Assembly: GCF_014842265.1 (NCBI RefSeq)
Contig: NZ_JACYVI010000007.1
Span: forward strand, 264,002-328,001
Reading direction: 5' to 3'
Source of the DNA: Pseudomonas sp. CFBP 13711
GTDB taxonomy: Bacteria; Pseudomonadota; Gammaproteobacteria; Pseudomonadales; Pseudomonadaceae
Length of the DNA: 64,000 nt
The notes under the pieces were generated by a model. It saw nothing but the letters and a program-made list of their open reading frames with translations. It ran no database searches and had not been told where the DNA came from. Numbering within the stretch: position 1 is the stretch's first letter; every line of letters begins with the position of its first letter. Positions 37,158 to 45,154 of the stretch are shown here, piece by piece. Both the position numbers and the translations under genes were made by a program.

Positions 37158-38186
37158 TTATTGGGCCTGCTTCGAGTCGGTCATCTTGAAGATGCCCTGG
37201 GCGTTGCTGCTGTCGAAGTTGAGATCGATCTTGCCGTTGTCAGGGTCGATCTTGCGCTGAATGAACTCCACGAATGAGCCCGGCACCTTGTGCGTCACCA
37301 CGACGCCCTCGGCGGTCAACAGCCCTCGGGCTACCGTGCACGCCTTGTACGCGGTCTGCATGACCCTTCCCGAACCTGACACCTCGATACTGTCCTTCAT
37401 TGGCCGCTCGCGCCGATGCTGTTCGGCCACCGTCGCTTCCAGATCCACCACCCGATCGGTCAGGTGATTGAAGCTGTTGCCTTCGGTGGCGATCCACGCC
37501 ATTTCCGCGCTCTCGCTGAGTAGCTTGCGATAGTCATCTTCCCGAACGACGCCATGCTGGCGGCCAAACGCGCGATACAGCGCCGGTAGCAGCTGAGTGG
37601 CTTCCATGAGGCTGCAATGCCGGGTCGTGCGCAGGCGACTCAGAACGCTCAAGTCTTCAGGGCTCAACGGGTCGCGGCTCGAACCGACGACACGGCTGAC
37701 CGCCTCTTGAAACGGCTGACTGAGTCGGCCGGGGTGCAGTTCGGAGACGAAGAACTGCGCGATGTCTTCGGGCAGGTCCATCTGGCGATAGCCCCAGCCG
37801 GTCATGTTCAGTTTGGTCAGCGGATAGGTGCGCACATCGGTGAAACCCAGCGGCTCCAGCAGGCGCGAGAAGGCTTGACGACCGCGCGGCAATTCGCCGT
37901 TGTCCGCCCAGTCGACGGTGCGGATCGCGCCGTGGTCAAACACCACCTTGCGGCCGCCCTCGGATTGCTCGTCCACGTAGCGAAGTCCGTCAGGCACGGC
38001 CTCCACCAGCTTGTGGAACAGGCACAGGTTCAACGCTTCAGCGAGCCAGACCCGATGGACCGCCTCGTCAGACCATGAAAATCCGCTCAGCGCCTGAGGC
38101 ACCTCGACGCGGTGTTCGAGCCATGCCGCAGCGGGCTGGCCGACGGTGGACGCAACGAGGGAGAAGAGGCCTTGGAAAGCAGTCAT
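37158..38186 (-). CDS. DUF1338 family protein (2-oxoadipate dioxygenase/decarboxylase-like, short form)
   Basis: The 342-residue protein matches DUF1338 (YdcJ), the family of HglS, which converts 2-oxoadipate to 2-hydroxyglutarate in lysine catabolism. H85 and R89 in FDHGAIRTV keep the spacing of the HglS metal and substrate residues. H241 in FNHLTDR and E307 in SFVEFIQ are plausible remaining ligands. DIAQFFVSELHP is a family hallmark. It is about 120 residues shorter than HglS, and related short forms sit next to azurin in other pseudomonads. Substrate is therefore uncertain. No bases separate it from azu. Confidence 0.78.
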   Translation of the reverse strand: MTAFQGLFSLVASTVGQPAAAWLEHRVEVPQALSGFSWSDEAVHRVWLAEALNLCLFHKLVEAVPDGLRYVDEQSEGGRKVVFDHGAIRTVDWADNGELPRGRQAFSRLLEPLGFTDVRTYPLTKLNMTGWGYRQMDLPEDIAQFFVSELHPGRLSQPFQEAVSRVVGSSRDPLSPEDLSVLSRLRTTRHCSLMEATQLLPALYRAFGRQHGVVREDDYRKLLSESAEMAWIATEGNSFNHLTDRVVDLEATVAEQHRRERPMKDSIEVSGSGRVMQTAYKACTVARGLLTAEGVVVTHKVPGSFVEFIQRKIDPDNGKIDLNFDSSNAQGIFKMTDSKQAQ

Positions 38187-38286
38187 GGATAGCGGCTCTG
38201 GGCGGGGAAGTCAGAGCGCTATGTAAGCCGTGATGGCGAGCGCCATCAAGCGAAAAGAAATAACGGGTTCATTCCGTTTTTGAATG

Positions 38287-38323
38287 CTGCCCGATGGATT
38301 TTCATCCAAACCCATCGGGCATC
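38287..38323. other. Hairpin downstream of nadE
   Basis: TGCCCGATGG and CCATCGGGCA form a perfect ten-pair stem around a 16-base loop, 15 bases beyond the nadE stop. No clear T-run follows on the minus strand. It may be a weak terminator or an mRNA-end stabiliser. Confidence 0.5.
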
Positions 38324-38337
38324 TTCATTACCGAGCC

Positions 38338-39165
38338 TTATGGCGCGTACGGCAGATCCCGTTTGTGCTGGGTCTTGCGGTAGGTGCTGACAATGATCTC
38401 GGCGGTTTCCTGCTTCACCGGCTCACCGTGCAGGAAGGCGTCGATCTCTGCGTAACTGATGCCGTGGGCCGCTTCGTCCGGTTTGCCGGGGACCAGTTCT
38501 TCGAGGTCGGCGGTGGGGACTTTCTCGACCAGATTTTGCGGCGCGCCGAAGCTGCGGGCGATCGCGCGGACCTGATTCTTCACCAGACCGCTCAACGGCG
38601 CCAGGTCGCAGGCTCCGTCGCCGAACTTGGTGTAGAAGCCCATGACCGCTTCAGCGGCGTGGTCGGTGCCGATGACCAGACCGCCTTTCACGCCGGCAAT
38701 GGCGTACTGCGCGACCATCCGCGTCCGGGCCTTGATGTTGCCTTTTACGAAATCCACGGCACTGGCGGCCTGGCCTTCGAAGGCTTTGATCTGATCAACC
38801 AGCGCTTTCACCGAGGGCGCGATGTCCACCGTGTGGCGCTCGTCCGGGTTGATGAAATCCACCGATGCCGTGGCTTCATGTTCGTCGTGCTGGATGTGGT
38901 ACGGCAGGCGCACGGCGATGAAGGTGTAGGCATTGTCGCCGGTGCTCTCACGCAGCTCGCGGACGGCGCGTTGGGCCATCAGACCCGCTGTCAGCGAATC
39001 CACGCCGCCACTGATGCCGAGCACCAGCACTTTCAGGCGGGCGTTGTTCAGGCAGTCCTTGATGAATTGCACGCGGCGGCTGACTTCCGCCTGCAGCGCT
39101 TCGTCATTGGCGAAAGGCGGCTGGACGTTGAGCTGCCGGGCGATCTCGCGCTGTACGTCTTGCAT
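38338..39165 (-). CDS. nadE: Ammonia-dependent NAD+ synthetase
   Basis: NadE amidates nicotinate adenine dinucleotide to NAD+, the last step of synthesis and salvage. The PP-loop LGISGGVDSLTAG, the segment GTDHAAEAVMGFYTKFGDG and the C-terminal YRKTQHKR are typical. Length from ATG 39165 is 275 residues, without a glutaminase domain, so free ammonia is used. AAGGAG precedes the start. pncB is 60 bases upstream on the same strand, forming a salvage pair. Confidence 0.97.
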   Translation of the reverse strand: MQDVQREIARQLNVQPPFANDEALQAEVSRRVQFIKDCLNNARLKVLVLGISGGVDSLTAGLMAQRAVRELRESTGDNAYTFIAVRLPYHIQHDEHEATASVDFINPDERHTVDIAPSVKALVDQIKAFEGQAASAVDFVKGNIKARTRMVAQYAIAGVKGGLVIGTDHAAEAVMGFYTKFGDGACDLAPLSGLVKNQVRAIARSFGAPQNLVEKVPTADLEELVPGKPDEAAHGISYAEIDAFLHGEPVKQETAEIIVSTYRKTQHKRDLPYAP

Positions 39166-39225
39166 GATTGACTCCTTGAGCAAAAAAGGAATGGCATGGA
39201 AAAGTGGCGGCGGTCGGTGCTCGAC

Positions 39226-40425
39226 TCAGGCTGGCACCTTGAATACGTGGCGCAGATAGGACACGAACTCGGGGTCCTTGCACTGGGTTTTGCCGGGCTC
39301 GTCGGAAATCTTTGCCACGGGCTGGCCGGCGCAGGCGGTCATTTTCAGCACGATGCTCATCGGCTTGATGCCCGGAATGTCTGCCGTCAGGTTGGTGCCG
39401 ATCCCGAAGCTGACGTTGATGCGACCCCGCAGCGCGCGGAATATTTCCAGCGCCTTGGGCAGATTCAAGCCGTCGGAGAACACCAGCGTCTTGCTCATCG
39501 GCTCGATGCCCAGCTTCTGGTAATGCCGGATGCATTTTTCGGCCCACTGCACAGGATCGCCCGAATCGTGGCGCAGGCCGTCGAAGAGCTTGGCAAAGAA
39601 CAGGTCGAAATCACCGAGGAAGGCATCGGTGGTGATGCAGTCGGTCAGCGCAATACCCAGCAGACCTCGGTACTCACGCACCCAGCAGTCGAGCGCGGCG
39701 ATCTGGCTGTCGATCAGCCGCGGGCCAAGTTGCTGATGGGCCATGATCCATTCGTGGGCCATGGTGCCGAGGGGTTTGAGGTCGAATTTGCGCGCCAGGT
39801 GCACGTTGCTGGTGCCGACGAACTGGCCGGGGAAATCCTTTTTCAGCACTGAAACCACGTCTTCCTGCACCGCGTAGGAGAAGCGCCGGCGCGTGCCGAA
39901 GTCGGCCACTTTCAATTCCGCCAGTTCATCGGCGGTGGCGGTGGCGGTCAGCCAGTCGAACTTGCGGTACAGCTGATCGCGGGCCTGGCTGAGCAAGGTT
40001 TCCGGGTTGCGGTGGCGGTTGCGGACCTCGCTGACGATGGCCAGAACGGGCACTTCGAAGAGGATCACGTGCAGCCATGGGCCAGACAGGCGGATGCACA
40101 GTTCGTCGTTTTCGATGGTGGTCTGGACGTAGCGCAGGTTGAAGCGGAACAGCCCGAGGAAACGCAGGAAGTCGGGCTTCATGAAGTTGATTCGTTCGAG
40201 GAAACCGGTTTCCTCGATGCTCAGCGACAGTTCGCAGAGCTGCTCGATCTGATGGCGGATCTCGGCCAGATACGGCCTGAGGTCTTCACCGTTGCGGCAG
40301 CGAAACTCCCACTCGACTTCGACGTTGGGGTAGTTGTGCAGCACGGCCTGCATCATGCTCAGCTTATAGAGGTCGGTATCGAGCAGGTTCTGCACGATGC
40401 GGTCCGCGAAAGCGCTCTCACTCAT
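39226..40425 (-). CDS. pncB: Nicotinate phosphoribosyltransferase
   Basis: PncB joins nicotinate to PRPP in NAD salvage, feeding nadE just downstream. The 399-residue protein has TDLYKLSMMQAVLHNYP, the GTMAHEWIMAHQQ segment that should hold the phosphorylated histidine, and DGLRHDSGDPVQWAEK near the phosphate site. I start at ATG 40425 (MSESAFAD). The open frame runs to 40488 without support. No NrtR regulator gene is seen beside it, unlike the NAD locus of P. aeruginosa. Confidence 0.97.
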   Translation of the reverse strand: MSESAFADRIVQNLLDTDLYKLSMMQAVLHNYPNVEVEWEFRCRNGEDLRPYLAEIRHQIEQLCELSLSIEETGFLERINFMKPDFLRFLGLFRFNLRYVQTTIENDELCIRLSGPWLHVILFEVPVLAIVSEVRNRHRNPETLLSQARDQLYRKFDWLTATATADELAELKVADFGTRRRFSYAVQEDVVSVLKKDFPGQFVGTSNVHLARKFDLKPLGTMAHEWIMAHQQLGPRLIDSQIAALDCWVREYRGLLGIALTDCITTDAFLGDFDLFFAKLFDGLRHDSGDPVQWAEKCIRHYQKLGIEPMSKTLVFSDGLNLPKALEIFRALRGRINVSFGIGTNLTADIPGIKPMSIVLKMTACAGQPVAKISDEPGKTQCKDPEFVSYLRHVFKVPA

Positions 40426-40590
40426 TGTGTCGCTCCAGCCAGCAGCGGGCCGCCAAGGTGCGGCCCGGGATTCAATTGGGTGTCGCATACAACCTTGCGG
40501 TAGCGCTGTGGCGGTACGTCCGGTTTGTTATTGACGATGGCCGACATAATGCCAGTCGTCGTGGAAGAGGGGCAGAAATGTTTCAGCGAT

Positions 40591-40686
40591 TGTGGGACCG
40601 GCTTTAGCCGGGAAGGCGTCGGTGGTCACGCCGCAGATGTGATCGTATGCAAAAGGGCCTCTTCCCGGCTGAAGCCGGTCCTACGA
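40591..40686. repeat. Inverted pair of REP elements (CCGGCTTTAGCCGG class)
   Basis: TGTGGGACCGGCTTTAGCCG and its near complement CTTCCCGGCTGAAGCCGGTC lie about 50 bases apart in opposite orientation. The same class is found at 56.9 kb. The 303-base gap between pncB and the LysR gene holds this pair and otherwise no gene I can support. Confidence 0.85.
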
Positions 40687-40728
40687 ACACCGCGTGTGTC
40701 CAGTGCGACAGGCGGGCCCCCCCTTAAC

Positions 40729-41634
40729 TCACTGCGGCGTTGGCTCGTTGAGCTGTTCGAGCATCCATTCCACAAACACGCGGATCTTCGGCACTTCGGC
40801 CGCGTGTTCCGGGTAGGCGAGGTAATAGGCGTCCTGACTCGGCAGAGCATGGGGCCATGGGATGATCAGTTTGCCGTCAGCCAGTTCCTCTTCGACCAGA
40901 AACCGGGGCAGCAGCGCGACGCCGCATCCCACTTGCGCCGCGCGAATGCACATGTAGATCGTTTCGAAACGCGGGCCGTGGTAGCTGTGTTCCGTCTGGT
41001 AGCCCTGACTCTCGAACCAGTCATGCCAGGCCTGGGGGCGATGCGCGTTTTGCAGCAGGACCAGATCGGTCAACTGCGTAGGATCGGTGAAGGGCTCAAT
41101 CGGTAAACTGCCGGGGGCGCAGACCGGGATCAGCTCTTCGCTGAACAGCCTCACGCTCTCGGCGCCGGGCCGGGCGCCACCACCGAAATAGAACGACAGG
41201 TCGCAGCGGCTCTGGGCGAGGTCATCGCTTTCCTGTTCGTTGACCAGATCCAGATGAATGTGCGGATGACGCATGCCCCAGCCCTTCAGTCGCGGCACCA
41301 GCCAGCGGGCACCGAAGGTCGAGGGTGTCGACACCCGCAGGACTTCTGTTTCGCCGCCGTAGGAGCGCAGGAAGTGCGTCGACATTTCCATCTGCGTGAG
41401 CACTTTGCGCACTTCGCCCAGGTACAGCGCACCGGCTGGCGTCAATTGCAGGCGCCGACGAACCCTTCGAAACAACAGGTGTTGCACCAATTCTTCCAAC
41501 TGGGCGACCTGCTTGCTGACCGCGCTCTGGGTGAGGTTCAGCTCCTCGGCCGCGCGGGTAAAACTCAGGTGGCGGGTCACCGCTTCAAAACATTGCAGCG
41601 CGGTGACCGACGGGAGATGGCGTTTGCTCAGCAT
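40729..41634 (-). CDS. LysR-type transcriptional regulator (probable regulator of the ama genes)
   Basis: The N-terminal helix-turn-helix reads LPSVTALQCFEAVTRHLSFT then RAAEELNLTQSAVSKQVAQL, followed by a LysR substrate-binding domain. The 301-residue form starts at ATG 41634, which has GAG in place upstream. ATG 41658 would add eight residues. It is divergent from amaB over about 155 bases. In P. putida a LysR gene sits beside amaB and amaA and responds to lysine-pathway intermediates. The same role here is inferred from position. Confidence 0.9.
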   Translation of the reverse strand: MLSKRHLPSVTALQCFEAVTRHLSFTRAAEELNLTQSAVSKQVAQLEELVQHLLFRRVRRRLQLTPAGALYLGEVRKVLTQMEMSTHFLRSYGGETEVLRVSTPSTFGARWLVPRLKGWGMRHPHIHLDLVNEQESDDLAQSRCDLSFYFGGGARPGAESVRLFSEELIPVCAPGSLPIEPFTDPTQLTDLVLLQNAHRPQAWHDWFESQGYQTEHSYHGPRFETIYMCIRAAQVGCGVALLPRFLVEEELADGKLIIPWPHALPSQDAYYLAYPEHAAEVPKIRVFVEWMLEQLNEPTPQ

Positions 41635-41790
41635 ATTCGGCTCGTTAAGCATCAGCATGAAAAAACGGAATGATATCTCGCTTAATCGTCGTTTGTTGCA
41701 GTGCCGCCCGCCAGCTATTACTAGAGGCTGACGAAATAACCCATATTTGGCATTCCGCTTTCGCGCTTACGATCAGTTTCAGGAGAAACC

Positions 41791-43281
41791 ATGCTCAACG
41801 ACCTGCTTACCCGACTCGGTGTCGATGCCGCGCTTTATCAACAGGGCGACAAGCCTGTTCACACGCCGATCGATGGCAGTCAGGTGGCGTCGGTGAACTG
41901 GGAAAGCGCCGCCGAAGTCGAGCAGCGCATCACCCGCGCCGACCACGCCTTCGAAGCGTGGCGCAACGTGCCTGCGCCCCGGCGTGGCGAGCTGATCCGC
42001 CTGTTTGGCGAAGCGCTGCGCAAGCACAAGGCCGACCTGGGCGAGCTGGTGTCGTGGGAGGCCGGCAAGATCACTCAGGAAGGGCTGGGTGAAGTGCAGG
42101 AAATGATCGACATCTGCGACTTTGCCGTCGGCCTGTCGCGTCAGATGTACGGCCTGACCATCGCTTCCGAGCGCCCGGGCCACCACATGCGTGAAACCTG
42201 GCACCCGCTGGGCGTCGTCGGCGTCATCAGCGCGTTCAACTTCCCCGTTGCGGTCTGGTCGTGGAACACCGCACTGGCGCTGGTCTGCGGTAACTCGGTG
42301 ATCTGGAAACCGTCGGAAAAGACCCCGCTGACAGCGCTGGCCTGCCAGGCACTGTTCGATAAAGTCGCCGCTGAGTTCTCGGACGCTCCGCAGTACCTCA
42401 CCCAATGCATCGTCGGCGGCCGCGAAGCGGGTGAGGCGTTGGTGGATGACGTCCGCGTCGCGCTGATCAGCGCCACCGGCAGCACGCGCATGGGCCGCGA
42501 AGTGGCGCCGAAACTCGCCGCACGTTTCGCCCGCAGCATTCTGGAGCTGGGCGGCAACAACGCGATGATTCTGACCCCGAGTGCCGATCTGGACCTGGCC
42601 GTGCGTGCCGTGCTGTTCAGCGCTGTCGGCACGGCGGGTCAGCGTTGCACCACCCTGCGTCGTCTGATTGCGCACTCGTCGGTCAAGGCCGAGTTCGTCG
42701 AGCGCTTGAAAGCGGCGTACGCCAAAGTGCGTATCGGGCATCCGCTGGAAGGCAATCTGGTCGGTCCGCTGATCGACAAGCAAAGCTATGAAAACATGCA
42801 GGAGGCGCTGGAACAGGCCTTAAGCGAAGGCGGCAAGGTGTTTGGCGGCAAGCGCCAGTTGGAAGATAAATTTCCCAACGCTTACTACGTCTCGCCGGCC
42901 ATCGTCGAAATGCCGGAGCAGAGCGATGTGGTGCGCAGCGAAACCTTCGCGCCGATTCTGTACGTCGTGGGCTACGAAGAATTCAGCGAGGCGGTGCGCC
43001 TGAACAACGACGTGCCCCAAGGTCTGTCGTCCTGCATCTTCACCACTGACGTGCGCGAGGCCGAGCAATTCATTTCGGCGCTGGGCAGCGATTGCGGCAT
43101 TGCCAACGTCAACATTGGCCCGAGTGGTGCAGAGATTGGTGGCGCGTTTGGTGGCGAGAAAGAAACCGGCGGCGGTCGCGAGTCCGGCTCGGATTCGTGG
43201 AAGGGCTACATGCGTCGCCAGACCGCCACGGTGAACTACTCCCGCGAACTGCCGCTGGCGCAGGGGATTACGTTTGATTGA
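41791..43281 (+). CDS. amaB: L-piperidine-6-carboxylate / 2-aminoadipate semialdehyde dehydrogenase
   Basis: AmaB oxidises the semialdehyde formed from L-pipecolate to L-2-aminoadipate in D-lysine catabolism. The 496-residue protein is an ALDH7-type dehydrogenase with E252 in LELGGNNAMI and catalytic C286 in GTAGQRCTTLRR. The C-terminal EIGGAFGGEKETGGGRESGS is characteristic of the antiquitin group. CAGGAG precedes the ATG. amaA follows after a repeat-filled gap of 233 bases. Confidence 0.92.
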   Translation: MLNDLLTRLGVDAALYQQGDKPVHTPIDGSQVASVNWESAAEVEQRITRADHAFEAWRNVPAPRRGELIRLFGEALRKHKADLGELVSWEAGKITQEGLGEVQEMIDICDFAVGLSRQMYGLTIASERPGHHMRETWHPLGVVGVISAFNFPVAVWSWNTALALVCGNSVIWKPSEKTPLTALACQALFDKVAAEFSDAPQYLTQCIVGGREAGEALVDDVRVALISATGSTRMGREVAPKLAARFARSILELGGNNAMILTPSADLDLAVRAVLFSAVGTAGQRCTTLRRLIAHSSVKAEFVERLKAAYAKVRIGHPLEGNLVGPLIDKQSYENMQEALEQALSEGGKVFGGKRQLEDKFPNAYYVSPAIVEMPEQSDVVRSETFAPILYVVGYEEFSEAVRLNNDVPQGLSSCIFTTDVREAEQFISALGSDCGIANVNIGPSGAEIGGAFGGEKETGGGRESGSDSWKGYMRRQTATVNYSRELPLAQGITFD

Positions 43282-43325
43282 TTAGCAGTGACGGAGTGTA
43301 GTCATCGCACCGCGTTGACTTCATT

Positions 43326-43364
43326 CGCGAGCAAGGTGGAGCGCCACCCCGGTCGCTCCCACAG
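43326..43364 (+). repeat. REP-like element with expanded centre
   Basis: The ends GCGAGCAAG and GTCGCTCCCACA match the common REP of this window, but the middle is enlarged with GGAGCGCCACCCC. It lies directly before the composite palindrome. Confidence 0.6.
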
Positions 43365-43372
43365 ATTTAGGT

Positions 43373-43483
43373 GATCGTACCCACGCGCTCTGCGTGGGCA
43401 CGCCCTCGATAGGCGCTCTGCGCCTGCTTGTAGTGACGCGGAGCGTCATCGGCTGCATTACCACGCGGAGCGTGGGAACGATC
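43373..43483. repeat. Composite palindromic element with matching ends
   Basis: The element begins GATCGTACCCACGC and ends GCGTGGGAACGATC, a near-perfect terminal inverted repeat. Inside are three more hairpins: CCCACGC/GCGTGGG, AGGCG/CGCCT and GACGC/GCGTC. No open frame fits. It fills most of the amaB-amaA gap, and its folded RNA could separate expression of the two genes. Confidence 0.75.
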
Positions 43484-43514
43484 AGGTCTGGCTGTCTCTT
43501 TCCGAGGGTTTGCG

Positions 43515-44798
43515 ATGCCGTTACGCGAAGAGTGTCTGTGGGAAACGCTGACGCCGCAAAGGCCGGAAGCGCCCGCGTTGCGCGGGGAAGTGACTGTCGA
43601 TGTGTGCGTCATCGGCGCAGGCATCACGGGTTTGTCGGCGGCCATTCATCTGCTTGAGCAGGGCAAGACCGTCGCGGTCGTCGAAGCCCATCGCACCGGG
43701 CAGGGCGGGTCCGGCCGGAACGTAGGACTGGTCAACGCCGGCCTGTGGATTCCGCCTGACGAGATTGAAGCCGGCTTCGGCGAGAAAGTCGGCAGCCAGC
43801 TCAACACCATGCTCGGCAATGCGCCGTCGCTGGTGTTCAGCCTGATCGAAAAGTACGGCATCGAGTGTCAGGCGACGCGCAAAGGCACGCTGCACATGGC
43901 CCACAACGCCAAGGGTGAGCTGGACCTGCGCAGCCGTGAGGAACAATGGAAACGTCGCGGCGCGCCTGTGGAATTGCTCACTGGCAAGGCTTGTCAGGAA
44001 GCTACCGGCACCACCGAGATCACCTCCGCCTTGCTCGATCACCGCGCCGGCACCATCAACCCGATGGCCTATACCAGCGGGCTGGCGGCGGCCGTCGCGC
44101 AATTGGGCGGTCAGCGTTTCGATCACTCGCCGGTCAAACGCCTTGAACGTCAGGGCTCGCGCTGGTGCGTGATCACCCAAAACGGCGCGGTGCTTGCCGA
44201 GCAAGTTGTTATCGCGTCCAACGCCTACACCGAGGGCGAGTGGACCGAGCTGCGACGCAACTTTTTCCCTGGCTATTACTATCAAGTGGCCTCGGCGCCA
44301 CTGACCGAAGACGCTGCCCGGCAGATTTTGCCAGGCGGGCAGGGTTCCTGGGACACGCGGCAGGTGCTCAGCAGCATTCGTCGCGATGCGGATGGTCGGC
44401 TGTTGTTGGGCAGTCTGGGCAATGGCAATCAGAAGCCCGGCTGGTTTTTGAAGGCGTGGGCCGATCGCGTACAACAGCATTATTTCCCGTACCTCAAACC
44501 GGTGGAGTGGGAATCCACATGGACCGGCTGCATCGCGTTCACGCCCGATCACTTGCTGCGAATGTTCGAGCCTGCACCAGGACTGGTCGCTGTCACCGGT
44601 TACAACGGACGCGGCAACACCACAGGGACGGTGGTTGGCAAAGCCTTCGCCGATTATCTGTGCAGCGGCAACGCCAGTGTCTTACCCATCCCCTTTGCGC
44701 AGATGCAGCCGCTGGCGGCCGTTGGACTGCGCAGTTCTTTGTACGAGGCTGGCTTTTCGCTATACCATGCGGGCCAGTGCCTCAGAATCGTGATCTGA
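43515..44798 (+). CDS. amaA: FAD-dependent oxidoreductase, probable L-pipecolate oxidase
   Basis: The 427-residue protein has an N-terminal Rossmann FAD site, VCVIGAGITGLSAAIHLL followed by VVEAH, and a DAO-type C-terminal cap. Position after amaB and LysR matches P. putida amaA, which oxidises L-pipecolate to piperideine-6-carboxylate. The enzyme and AmaB thus act in sequence. A generic glycine/D-amino acid oxidase role remains possible from sequence alone. The start ATG 43515 has only a weak ribosome site. Confidence 0.85.
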   Translation: MPLREECLWETLTPQRPEAPALRGEVTVDVCVIGAGITGLSAAIHLLEQGKTVAVVEAHRTGQGGSGRNVGLVNAGLWIPPDEIEAGFGEKVGSQLNTMLGNAPSLVFSLIEKYGIECQATRKGTLHMAHNAKGELDLRSREEQWKRRGAPVELLTGKACQEATGTTEITSALLDHRAGTINPMAYTSGLAAAVAQLGGQRFDHSPVKRLERQGSRWCVITQNGAVLAEQVVIASNAYTEGEWTELRRNFFPGYYYQVASAPLTEDAARQILPGGQGSWDTRQVLSSIRRDADGRLLLGSLGNGNQKPGWFLKAWADRVQQHYFPYLKPVEWESTWTGCIAFTPDHLLRMFEPAPGLVAVTGYNGRGNTTGTVVGKAFADYLCSGNASVLPIPFAQMQPLAAVGLRSSLYEAGFSLYHAGQCLRIVI

Positions 44799-44871
44799 GA
44801 AGAATTTTCTCTTCAAAACAACGATTTCTCCTACATTCACTACCCTCAAATGGTGCGTCCCGTAGCGGATC

Positions 44872-44888
44872 CGCACCGACGGTGTGCA
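44872..44888 (+). promoter_or_regulatory. Possible NtrC-type site upstream of livK
   Basis: CGCACCGACGGTGTGCA fits the NtrC pattern TGCACCnnnnnGGTGCA with two mismatches. It is about 210 bases upstream of the sigma-54 element, a distance still possible for an enhancer. Weak on its own. Confidence 0.3.
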
Positions 44889-44978
44889 GTTCGGTGACGC
44901 AGGCTGTAACAACAGGGTTGTACAGGTGAAGGCGGCGCGGTTGCGCGCCTGCTTCCCTGCGGTTGCTCTTTTAAAGTC

Positions 44979-44995
44979 GCAAGGTTGCACCTTGC
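44979..44995 (+). promoter_or_regulatory. Perfect 17-bp palindrome upstream of the liv promoter
   Basis: GCAAGGT and ACCTTGC flank TGC. The site is centred about 100 bases before the -24 element of the sigma-54 promoter, where enhancer-binding activators commonly sit. The binding protein is unknown. Confidence 0.45.
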
Positions 44996-45085
44996 GCGGT
45001 TTAGACGGTTGCACGGCCCGTGAAAAAGGGCAGGAATCAGTCGGATAGCGACAAAACGACGAGTTTCTCAAGAATAAAAAACCGA

Positions 45086-45101
45086 TGGCACGCCACTTGC
45101 T
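45086..45101 (+). promoter_or_regulatory. Sigma-54 promoter of livKHMGF
   Basis: TGGCACGCCACTTGCT matches the -24/-12 consensus TGGCACnnnnnTTGCW completely. A start site would fall near 45112, about 43 bases before the livK ATG. The 356-base gap before livK holds this promoter and the palindrome, and I see no gene in it. Confidence 0.75.
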
Positions 45102-45154
45102 CGCAGCAGCTTCGTGGTCGCAGTGCTAATTAAAAAACCCAGGAGCACCAACTC

